The notes beneath the pieces were generated by a model, which had not been told where the DNA came from, made no database searches, and worked only from the letters and a program-made list of their open reading frames with translations. Positions 54,561 to 64,000 of a stretch of DNA of 64,000 bases are shown in pieces. This DNA is from Eretmocerus hayati (lineage: Eukaryota; Arthropoda; Insecta; Hymenoptera; Aphelinidae), in assembly GCA_029851415.1 (NCBI GenBank), contig CM056744.1:9927268-9991267 (forward strand), given 5' to 3'. A program made the position numbers and the translations under genes. Within the stretch, counting starts at the first letter, position 1, and the number at the start of each line of letters is the position of its first letter.

Positions 54561-57500
54561 TGGATTCTCGTGCTTCTCACCGCATTTACCTACCGTTCAC
54601 AGCTACTTTTCTGAGATATTGATTAAACGATGAGAAATTCACAAAACTCCGCGAATGCAGTTTATACAAAATTTGCGAGTAAGGATGAGGAGATAGTTTA
54701 TGACAACTATATGTTCACGTTGGCACGTATACCAAAGCACGCACATATGCCTTTTGCGATTGCGAAACTTCACTTGAGTTCGGAAAATAGGAGATCACGA
54801 ATGATCACGAAATCATGATCAGTTTCCATTCGCTATCAGATCAGCAAATATCACTGATGAGAAAAATGACCAAAATGGCTGCCGTATCGTTTCTCGCTTT
54901 TTTTATCGCTGGCTTTCGCTAGGGTCCCTAGAAAGCTTCCGCGATCGCGATTCGAACAAATGCGAAATTCGTGCGGGCTAGCAGTGCACGAAAGACGAAA
55001 GCGGCACAAGGTCAGATAAGTGGAAGCTGATACAGTAATACATTTTGATGAATAAAGTTAATGTTCATTAGAGCCGTCTTCATGGGCGGGGGTGGGACAA
55101 AGGGTGCATTCGCCTAGGGCCCCACGCCTCAGGGGGGCTCCGCAAAACCCGAGAGAAAATTTCCTAAAATTCTCAGAAAGAGAATTGAAAATTTTGAAAG
55201 TGAGTGAACCAACCCCACAACCGAGGAAGGTCCTCAGATCCGCAAACACTCGGATGATCATTGATCCGAGAATAACCAGCCTCAAAATTTTGTTGAGAAG
55301 AAAATTCATTTTTAGAAACCCAGAAAGACTCTCATATATTAGGGCAAATCCTTTACTTTCTGTTCTTTGGGGCAAATTGTAAAAAAAATCATAATCAGTG
55401 ACAGTGAAAAAATCATAAGCAGTGAAAAATCAGTGCGGCAAGTAAATGGTTTTGTGTATTTAAATACACAAACGTCTGAACTGGAAATCCTTCCATATAG
55501 GAGAAATTAGTACCTAAACTCTCGCAAATACAAGGATGCTTGGGTAGGAAATTCTGTCGGGTAAAAAAATCAATTCCCAAAATTCAGCAAAGATTTGATC
55601 TCGACAACAGAAGGATCCGATGAGGGATCCTTCAACTGATGAATTTTCGGAGGAATAATGAATTCAGAAGGCCAGAAAAAGCATCAAACTTTCAAGTATG
55701 TACACAAGAACTCGGACTTGAAATTCTATACTTGAAGAAATCGACCTCCATAGGTATCTAGAAAAGCCATCGAACAAGCCGATACATTGATGCTTGAATC
55801 AAAAATTCTGACAAGAAGAAAATTTGAGGGAAAACCAATATGCCAGAGCCGAGTAAGGCCCCCAATACATATTCGTATGTCTGGACTGGAAAATCGGTCA
55901 AAGAAAAGTCCATCTTAAAACTCAGGAAAAATTCCCAATCCGCAAATACTTGGATGTTTGAAGTGATTCTTCTCTGTTTGAGGATGAATCCCAAAGCCCA
56001 GGAAGGCCTCCTGAATTGCAAATAATGAGGATAGTTCAGTTAAGAGTTCTGTCGAGGCGAAAGTCAATTTGACATCTCCCAGTAAACCCTTCCAGACTTC
56101 CGCAGATACCAGAAAACTCGAAGTGTATGGGACTTCTGTAGGCCGAGACACAATGCTAATTTCAAAACTTAGAAAATCAATCAAACCGGCAATAAGAAGA
56201 ATATTCGAGACAACAATCTTTCGGGAAAAAACTTTCCTTGGATTTGAGCTTTTATCCATGTCTTGAAATACTCTCTTCGCACGAGTCAGTGAGAGTTGAC
56301 CCCCATAATGCAGTACATACGCTTTGTCGAGTTTTTTTTGGATCAGCTAGATTCCGGGTTCTACTTCGTCAAATCGACTTCCTTAAGTGTTTATTTTGAA
56401 TGATATTACACATGGCCATTAGGCCTAATAGCCATCAATCAAAAATACTCCCAGAGATGTAGAAGAGTGTGCTTGCGCAGAAGTTACAAAGTACTGAATT
56501 AAAATTTGCTCTAAAAATGATTTTTTACATTTTTGACCACTTTGGACTACCAAGAATCGTATATTTCGAGGCGGTTATCGATGTAAAATGAGTTGGTGAA
56601 TACGATGAAATGGTTTACTGAAGTCTGAATCACAGATTACAGTCCTGAAAAATGAGATCGAGACGAATGACTTTTTACAAATTTTTGCGGAATTTAAATC
56701 AAAAAGTTGTTGGGATGAAAATGTTTTTCTTATTTACTTTCGTGTTAGAAACGATGAAAAAAAATTACGGGGGCCATAACCTGACGGACCGATTCACCAA
56801 TTTCATCCACGCATGGTCTCTTTTATCACAAATCAGTCGAATCCTCTGATTGAGATAAACTTTTACCGATTCATGCAGAGAGAGTAGATTCCTCACCCGA
56901 CAGAACTTCTGGTTCGAGCATCCGGGTACCTGGGGATTTGAGGATCTTTCTCGATTTCGAGATCGACTCTTCCCCAAAATGTTCTCACTCCAAGACTCAA
57001 AAAATGCCAGTACTAAGAATGCATAACTCATGATAATTTCGATTCGCATGAGCAAAGGAACGATCGTTTTTCCGAGCGTTCGTGATAGATTCATGATGAG
57101 TTGGGTTTGCCGCAGATCACCATTCACCAAGAAACTGTAAGGAACTAATTCGACGTATTCAGAACATAGAGAGACAACGGAGAAACGTTTCTCGGTAGCG
57201 CCTCCAAATATGACTCTTTGAAGGTCGAAATCTCGCTGGCCTTACATGGGCTCTGGGCGGGCTGTGACCAGGGTCTCAACATAGATAAAGGTGGGCCTGA
57301 TGTTCAGAGATTGTATAAGAATTTCTGAGGAATACAACTCTTTGATGGATGTTTCATAAATTTTTGTAGAGCAGTTATATGAGTCAACAAAATGAATTTG
57401 TCATTGTGTCCAACATGTCAAATGTTACGAGTTCAACGCACTTTCTTGGTATTTCATTCTCGCAGATAATCCACTTTTGGTAACGTCTCATTATTCCTGT

Positions 57501-59521
57501 TTTGACCCAAGCAGATTCCAATTTCAAGTACGGATATGAGTAGTTCCGTTGAAACTTTGATATTTGAAAGCCGACAATGTGTCAACCCCAAATCTCACTT
57601 CCGAAGGTATTGAGATGTATTTTTCAACTTTTTGAAACATATCAAGTACGAATGAACTCGCACACGAATGTAAATTTTTTCACACCTCGGCGCCATCGAA
57701 ATAACATACCTAACACGATAGCATCACACGGAACCTGACATTTTGAGCAACATGCAGAAACCTGCCATTTGACACTAAAATTGATCTCACGGGCAAATGG
57801 ATTAAGCTAGGGTCTTGATGTTTTGAGGTTTTTCTTTGGCCATCAGGTACTTTGGGTCCCGTGTGGTACACTAGTACCACACGGGAGTTCCGTACGGGAC
57901 GTACATAAAAGTTTAGCAAAACTAGATTTATTTGCGGAAAAGTACTAGGCAAAAGTCAATGATCAATTTTTTTTTATACTACATGGGAATGGAAAAGTTG
58001 CGCCTGACGAACTGCTTTGGGAATAAATTGGAGTGGAAAAGCCTGGACCGAGACAATTGCACGTTTATCACGGAAAACTTAGGGAGTAATATTTTAAGTA
58101 AAATTGCGCCACAAAATGAGCGCACTTAGCGCATGCACAAAAAGTTGCCCGCTCAAATCTCAAACGAACTGACGAGCCCCACCGCGGCGCTTTACACTCA
58201 CCAAGCCCGAATTGACATTTGACGCCTTTTTCGATGATTTTTTTTTTTTTTTCTTTCTTTTGATGATTCTGGATCGCAAAACTAACAATTGCGCCAAAAA
58301 GAACACCAAAACATATGCCGAAAGACCTGTACAAATTTGTTCCCAAACGTTTCTAGGGTTGGTACAAGTAGGTACACATTATTTCAAACTTTTCACGGGA
58401 CGACTCATTTATAAAAATAGTCAAAAAATTTGTCCAAAAAGGAAATACCTTTTTTTTATATCTCGATCGGGGAGATAATTACTCTTACTAACAACATTGA
58501 CGAGCTTCCTTTTCCAAATGAAAGAAGTTTTGGATTTGAATATCTTCGATATCGCCATCAGTTGAGATAAGTAGCCACGATCTTTCGATTGATAAAAAAA
58601 TGAAGCTCCGCAAATATAGTAGCATCAACATTCATTTTATTTGTACCTCAGTCTCGCATAGAGGACAGAAAGCGGCATAGTAAGAAGAAAAAATGAGAAA
58701 ATGAACTATTTCATTGATAATTGGAATAACTTTGTCATCTAAAGACTGCCATCCAATACTCGCACCGGTTTCGTCATCCTAATGGAGAGAAATATGATCA
58801 CGAAATTATCAAAATCAAGAACTCCCAATAAGTATATGATATCAATAAATTGAACCGTAAAGCCGGTTCCAGGATGCTAAATCAATATTGTAATTGAATA
58901 GTTATCTGATATACTTCAGTAGCCCTAGTCTCAGCACGACGCAATTTACTAAAAAGCAGTTTTTGCAGAATGTCAAGAAGCAGAAAATACGGATTTATTA
59001 TTTGTCGAGGTTCTCAGATATGATTGAATCGTGTCCATCTCTCATCGAAAGTAGCTTCATAGTGTTCGGAATAATGAAGAGCCCGATCGGAAAAACGTTA
59101 TTTAGTAAGAGATTTTCTTGAGGACAGCTTTTGTCGAGTGCTTGACATCGATTAATTTATCTTACAAATGTGTATACGATGTGAGAAAATTATATAGGAA
59201 TTGCACAGATATCCTCTGTCAGAAGCAGATTAGGCAATATTGTATTACACGACTGCAATTTATACAGCCAAAAAACATAGCATTTCATTCAACAGAGTGC
59301 GTATATCATATGATTTTATAACTTGGAGCGATTCTAATCTGCCGAATATTTTTTCAGGGTCACGTGTACTTTGCAGGAGATTTGTTTTCAACCACAACCA
59401 AGGCTTTCAACGACCATACGAATCATACATCAACTCATGATCCAGAATCTATTGGTTCACAATCACGCTCATAAGGACTGCAGCACACCGTCTTGTAAAA
59501 TATTAGAAAACGAATGAAACT
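54561..59521. other. Intergenic, mostly unrecognised; small palindromes
   Basis: No gene can be supported. A perfect 22-bp palindrome lies at 55451-55472. A hairpin at 57858-57885 has a 12-bp stem CCCGTGTGGTAC and a 4-base loop. A GC-rich phrase near 55070-55150 (GGGCGGGGGTGGGAC..GCCTAGGGCCCCACGCC) looks like repeat debris. Decayed tandem motifs around CGCAAAYACTYGGATG occur at about 55240, 55525 and 55945. A stop-free segment at 56930-57235 is listed separately. Confidence 0.4.
56930..57235 (-). other. Stop-free segment with exon-like borders
   Basis: On the minus strand, 306 bp (exactly 102 codons) lie between AAGGCCAG and GTACCCGG and stay open. The translation includes a hydrophobic stretch (LLMRIEIIMSYAFLVLAFF) that could cross a membrane. 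The donor is weak and no neighbouring exon was found. I do not recognise a family. It could be a fragment of a membrane protein gene or chance. Confidence 0.2.
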
Positions 59522-59523
59522 TA

Positions 59524-61708
59524 CACTACTGGTCAAAAGTTTGTGCACACAAAAAAAGTTTCGATTTTGCTCACTCGACTGCTCGGATCTCCTTGGTCCA
59601 AAATAACTCTACTTGGGCTCATTTTGTAGCTTTTTTCAAGCACTTTGAGAGCATTTGGTATTTTTTCCGCGCAGCTCAATAGATTCTCGCAAAATCAGTC
59701 CAAAGCCTTGTAGAGTTTCATAAAAATCGGATCATTAAGCAAACCTCCGCAAGTCTGGCGGAAATCGATAGATTTAGATGACTCAAAGAGCATCTCAAAG
59801 TAGAAGTCAGGAGCTTCAAAATCCGTTTTTAGAAATTATTCTATGTTATTCCTGGTGCGAGCTGTGACTCTTTCTGTTGAGGAAGATTTTTCTCGAAAAA
59901 AGAACCAGTCATTGAGAAATTATGAATGGATTCATTTTTTTTCACTGGTATAAGCACTGACCTTGGTTCCTCTCACCAAGAACACGAGAAAACTTGAAAA
60001 AAATCAGAGGAATACCACCGTGAGCCCGATTTCTTCAACTTTCGTGGTTTTCGGGACTCTTCTTCGAGAAAAGTCTTCCCTTACATAAACAGTCACAGCT
60101 CAGATCAGGAATAACATGGTGTCCACCAAATCTCTTTCGAATAATTCCCTGAGTATTCCAGGTTTTCCATCGAGGTAAAATTTCCAGGTTCAAAATTAAA
60201 ATGAATCAGACACGAATCAGTCATTTTCAATGTCTCTTCTGTGCTCGTCAAGCTGATGAAGTGAACAAACTCTCTTTCGGCATTCTCTGCCTCAAAAGAT
60301 GATATCAACGTCGTGTCACTAAAAACGCTCCGAGCTAGGGATAAACGTTGCTGAGCAGTTTTTTGGTCACAAGCAATAGAAGCATCGTAACAGCTAATAC
60401 CAGCGACCAAGGGGTGCAGAAACGGATCATGATGCACACTCGTTCGAGAGTAATTCCACGTCAATTCTGCAACATAGCAAGATTCTCCGAACATTTTTTC
60501 ATCCATCGATGTGTTTTTTCCGTTTTATAATGTTGAAAAAGATGGTTCTAACAATTTTGAGTGCCTAAAAATTGTTTTTGCATTACCCAGATCTATCTGA
60601 GTGATCCTGCTGTAAAGTCAAAATATGAGAAATTTACTCGGAAATTTCCGCATAGCTGTGGACTGCTTCCACCCATTGCGATTCTGCTCACGGAGTTCCA
60701 AAGAGGGTTAAAAAACCTATCAATTTACCATCTGCCCAACATTTTCAAAACCGTCATTGCCAGTTTCAAAATAATTTTAAATTACGGTGTCGGTGTAGCT
60801 TTTTCAACATGCTCAGATAAGATTTTTTTCACTCATGGTTTCGGTTGCTATTGTTGTAATCTACCCGTGAAAAATGTTGGGGGATCATTTCTAAGTTATG
60901 GCCTCCCAACAATTTTTTGTGCATTAAAAAGTCAAAACTGCAGTAGAAAATAATTTTTTATAAAGCTCGAGTTTCTTGCAGAGCTTTTAATTTGAATTCA
61001 TCGTGTTTATCGAGTCATTTTACATCGAATATACTCAGATATACCTGGGTAATGCAAACAAATTTTGTTGGACCTAAACACTTCAGGATCCATCTTTTTT
61101 CGACATTATGGAACGGAGAAAGAACATGGAAGAATATTAAAATGGTCGGAGGGAACCTTGCGGAATCGACGTGAAATTACTCATTTGAAGGGTTGCTCTC
61201 TTTCAAATCGAAAAATTGACGGCCACTGCAATAGCAAGTCAAATGACACATTTGTGACAATTTCCAGGTTCCACGTGAGAATTCCCTGAGTTTTCCCTGA
61301 TTTCCAGGTGCATAACGAATTCCCTGAGTTTTCCCTGATTTCCCTGAATTCCAGGTTCAGTGGACACCATGAATAACCTAGTATAATTTCTAAAGACGGA
61401 TTTTGAAGCTCCTGCTTTCTACTTTGAGATGCTTTTTGAATCATCTAAATCCATCAACTTCCGCCAGACTTGCGGAGATTTGCGTAATGACCCGATTTTT
61501 ATGAAATTCTACAAAGCTCTAGATTGATTTTGCAAGAACCTATTGAGCTACGCGGAAAAAATATCAAATGGCTCTTAAAGTGCTTAAAAAAAGCTACAAA
61601 ATGAGCCCAAGTAGAGTTATTTTGGACCAAGGAGATCCGAGCAGTCGAGTGAGTAAAATCGAAATTATTTTTTTTTTTTTGGTGTACACAAAACTTTGAC
61701 CGGTAGTG
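59524..61708. mobile_element. Tc1/mariner-type fold-back element, interrupted
   Basis: The ends read CACTACTGGTCAAAAGTTTG and, inverted, CACTACCGGTCAAAGTTTTG, flanked by TA (59522-59523 and 61709-61710). The CACTACYGGTCAAAA terminus is the usual Tc1-like end. The left arm runs to about 59905. Its partner is split into 60040-60115 and 61378-61708 by the nested element at 60116-61370. Without that insert the element is about 0.93 kb with arms of about 400 bp and no transposase. Confidence 0.85.
60116..61370. mobile_element. Nested element, ATGGTGTCCAC ends, 7-bp duplication
   Basis: A 1,255-bp insert with perfect 11-bp ends ATGGTGTCCAC/GTGGACACCAT, followed inward by TTCCCTGAG/TTCCAGG motifs repeated several times near each end. 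GAATAAC flanks both sides (60109-60115 and 61371-61377). The opposite arm of the host element gives the empty site (GGAATAACATAG in reverse). Minus frame 60105-60506 (133 codons) begins inside and runs through the terminal repeat; I see no transposase motif. The family is not certain. Confidence 0.8.
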
Positions 61709-61710
61709 TA

Positions 61711-62406
61711 TATCGGCGAGTCAATTTTGTGTAAAATAGAAAATATGAGATCTGCAGACTTGATGATACGAGTAGTGTCAAATGGTTATAATTGACAAGC
61801 CTGAAAAGTACTCAGATAATGGAATGATGGTTTGTTCCTTAAAGACTGGTCGAGCTTGATCGATGGTTTTTCATTTAAGTACTCAGATAGTTCAGACATT
61901 CTGTACAAAGCAAGAGATGGATATCATCTTTATGCAAAAAAGTTCTCTCACATGATCTCCTGAAGTATTAGTGGACTGGATGATGAAACCAAAGGTTCAC
62001 AATTTCTATAGATATGGAACCTCAAAAAAATGTGCGAATTCGTTTCACAAAAATACCCACGTGAATTAAACCATTAGATAAATCACTTTCCGTTGTCCTC
62101 GGCATGACCAATGGGTATCAATCGTATTGAATATACAACTTAGAGGTGAGCATTGCGAACAAATGATATGCTATAAAAAAGTTCAGTTTATTCTAAAACG
62201 TAAGCGACCCAAAAAAGAATATTTCGAAACTACAATTTGATACAAAGTTAATCACAAACACGTACAGTTCAACAATCATAAATTCTTCATGAAATAGGCT
62301 CTTATATGACAAGCATCACAGAAATCTACTTTTGATACCAAATAACATCCGAATTGGCCTCTGAAACGAATGCCTTTTCAACGCTGAACCTAAATTGATA
62401 TTTACA
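61711..62406. other. 3' flank of the edge ankyrin gene
   Basis: AT-rich, no other gene seen. A polyadenylation signal lies at 62187-62192. Confidence 0.5.
62187..62192 (-). terminator. AATAAA polyadenylation signal
   Basis: TTTATT on the given strand, about 215 bases behind the stop at 62407. Spacing similar to the other family members. Confidence 0.5.
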
Positions 62407-64000
62407 TCACTGATCATATCGCGGAATCTTAGTTGGAGGTGCTTCCATTTGAGGTGAACAGTCAGATAGTTCTTCACGTGTTTCGTCGAGGGGATTGGTT
62501 TTTATCAACATCTTGAGATCGTCGTCATTCAGATTACTCAAGATTTTCTCAGAGCAAATATCCGGCCAGCACATATTTGTAACAAAATCGAGAGCTTTCT
62601 TTGCAGGCTCTAGTATAATAACTCTGTTGTAACCCTTCTGATGTTGCCTCTTTATGATGTCCCCGAATAAAGGATAGTCCCATCCAACATAGATGGATAA
62701 AAGGGTTGCCAGTAGATCTTTATTCTGGATATGCTTTGACATCGCCGTGGGGTCCTTGAACAAGATGTCGTAGAATGAAGTATAATTATCCAGTTTCTGA
62801 GACTTCAATTCCTTTACTTCTTTATCGATATCCCTATCAAGTCTAGATAGACCGTCTTCCTCTAACCATTGGATCAATTCCTCGTAATGATTCATGACTT
62901 TGTCACTGACGTATAATTTTAACTTTAGCCGCTTTTTTATTTCAACAATGACAGAAACGAGAAGCTTCACATTATCCTCATCTTCCAGTAGATCATGCCG
63001 GTACATCAAGGACGTGACCAAACGGTCAGTCGGTATATTTCCGTCATCTTTTTCTATGTTGATATCAGCGCCAGCCTCTAATAATTTGGTTGTGGCGAAA
63101 AAATTGAGCTCATCAATCGCCATATGTAGAGATGTTTCTTTAGACTTGTTTTGAGCATTCACATCTATTTGAGGATGATCTAACAATTTTTTCAACACAT
63201 CCTCAAGATCGTGATTGCAGTCAGCATATGAAAGACATACGTGAAGAGGCGTATCCAATCTGTCAGACTTGGCATTGATATTTGCTCCATACTTGATGAA
63301 CAGATCAATCAGCGACGTATCAAGTCCATACTCCAGTGATGTCTGAACAGCCAAATGTAATGGAGTGAATTGTTGACTCGCTTCGGCGAAGTTCACATCA
63401 GCTCCTTTCTTCAGAACTATTTCGGCCAGTTCTTTATTCAAAGGGCATGCATAAAAATTGCGAGTTATAACATGTAAGATAGAGCCGTGAACTTTATTAC
63501 GAGCATTGATGTTAGCTCCGTGATGCAACAAAATATCCATGAGCTTTTGTTGTCTCGTGAAGAGCTCACTGAGTAAACTTTCTAAAACGTTTTTCTCCAA
63601 GTCATCTGATTCTTCTAGGATTTCCGGAATTTCAAAAACTCTCATTAAAGGAGTATCCCCATATGAATTCTCAGCATCGACAAGAGCACCATATTCAATT
63701 AACAGTTCAACAATCCGAATCTGACTTGATCGACTTTGAAGCCATTCGATCTCATCATCTTCTTTCTTGTCATTCTTGGACTTATCATCAAGTGGTCTAT
63801 CAAGTTGCTCAAATTGACATGCTAAGTGGAGAGGAGTATTTTTCATATCCCCAGCGCCATCAATCTCGGAATCAGCTCCACAAGACAGAAGAAATTCGAC
63901 TATTTCGACTTGAAGAGTCTCGGCAGCAAAGTGCAGTGGAGAATAGTCTTGGTAACAATTCGAGTCTTCGCTAATACAAGAATTGACCAATGCTCCATTT
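62407..64000 (-). CDS. Class I-like ankyrin-repeat/PRANC-like protein, 5' end outside window
   Basis: An open frame of about 530 codons, cut by the window edge. At the edge it reads NGALVNSCISEDSN, aligning with the NGASINSCIH repeat of the gene at 44148, so roughly the last half of the protein is present. About eight ankyrin repeats are followed by the helical module with CWPDICSEKILSNLNDDDLKMLI and a tail ending TKIPRYDQ. The KIPR tail and the YDILFKD and FGDIIKRQ motifs assign it to class I, but it is far more diverged than the 8300 and 44148 copies. A first in-frame ATG is not visible; the true start lies beyond 64000. Confidence 0.9.
   Translation of the reverse strand, partial: NGALVNSCISEDSNCYQDYSPLHFAAETLQVEIVEFLLSCGADSEIDGAGDMKNTPLHLACQFEQLDRPLDDKSKNDKKEDDEIEWLQSRSSQIRIVELLIEYGALVDAENSYGDTPLMRVFEIPEILEESDDLEKNVLESLLSELFTRQQKLMDILLHHGANINARNKVHGSILHVITRNFYACPLNKELAEIVLKKGADVNFAEASQQFTPLHLAVQTSLEYGLDTSLIDLFIKYGANINAKSDRLDTPLHVCLSYADCNHDLEDVLKKLLDHPQIDVNAQNKSKETSLHMAIDELNFFATTKLLEAGADINIEKDDGNIPTDRLVTSLMYRHDLLEDEDNVKLLVSVIVEIKKRLKLKLYVSDKVMNHYEELIQWLEEDGLSRLDRDIDKEVKELKSQKLDNYTSFYDILFKDPTAMSKHIQNKDLLATLLSIYVGWDYPLFGDIIKRQHQKGYNRVIILEPAKKALDFVTNMCWPDICSEKILSNLNDDDLKMLIKTNPLDETREELSDCSPQMEAPPTKIPRYDQ

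Noticed and set aside
60105..60506. 133-codon frame as a transposase fragment
   Set aside because: It runs through the terminal repeat of the nested element, and I see no DDE, zinc-finger or hAT-dimerisation motif.

Overview
This window looks like nuclear DNA of an insect, most likely a hymenopteran (parasitoid or gall wasp). It is AT-rich and non-operonic, with long intergenic stretches, TA- and TTAA-flanked transposon remnants, splice signals, and AATAAA signals downstream of three of the four intact or partial genes and of the pseudogene. The only large coding regions are ankyrin-repeat (ANK) genes, all on the minus strand. Each ends in a helical module closed by a W-P-x-x-C-S-E-x-I-[IL]-S-x-L segment that resembles the F-box-like end of the PRANC domain. 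That domain is known from poxviruses, Wolbachia and parasitoid wasps such as Nasonia. The species cannot be fixed from sequence alone.

Five members of the family are visible. From right to left (the direction of transcription) they are a 5'-truncated gene at the window edge (62407-64000), 49698-52655, 44148-47105, 35578-38448, and a copy with one in-frame stop (8300-11257). They fall into two classes that alternate. Class I starts MDFENYRS and ends in a KIPR-containing tail (44148-47105, 8300-11257 and, by its C-terminus, 62407-64000). Class II starts MASK (35578-38448, 49698-52655). The array therefore appears to have grown by duplicating a two-gene unit. Unit copies at about 1706-11330 and 39752-47190 are closely similar; a more diverged copy lies to the right of 49698.

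Each class II gene is preceded by a conserved 'X' region (39752-42240 and 52870-54560; a third copy at 1706-4110 should serve a class II gene just outside the window). X holds a small non-coding exon of 87-89 bp with splice sites conserved in all three copies, so the single large coding exon is probably joined to an upstream 5'UTR exon. Class I genes have a matching splice acceptor about 25 bases before their ATG.

The space between the class II gene at 35578-38448 and the class I pseudogene at 8300-11257 is about 24 kb, against about 2.6 kb between the equivalent pair at 49698 and 47105. The extra DNA is a nest of fold-back (inverted-repeat) elements, several inserted inside others, with target-site duplications that can be read directly. 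The largest is a palindrome with two 3,059-bp arms in perfect register (28335-31393 and 31853-34911) around a GC-rich 459-bp spacer. Its arms carry arrays of a TGACTCA-containing 14-bp repeat and splice-like signals pointing outward from the centre. The right-hand 8 kb (54.6-62.4 kb) holds a Tc1/mariner-type fold-back element interrupted by a second transposon, and otherwise no recognisable gene.

By analogy with poxviral ANK/PRANC proteins, which bridge substrates to a cullin-1 ubiquitin ligase, the genes may encode substrate-binding adaptors. That is inference; nothing in the window shows their targets.
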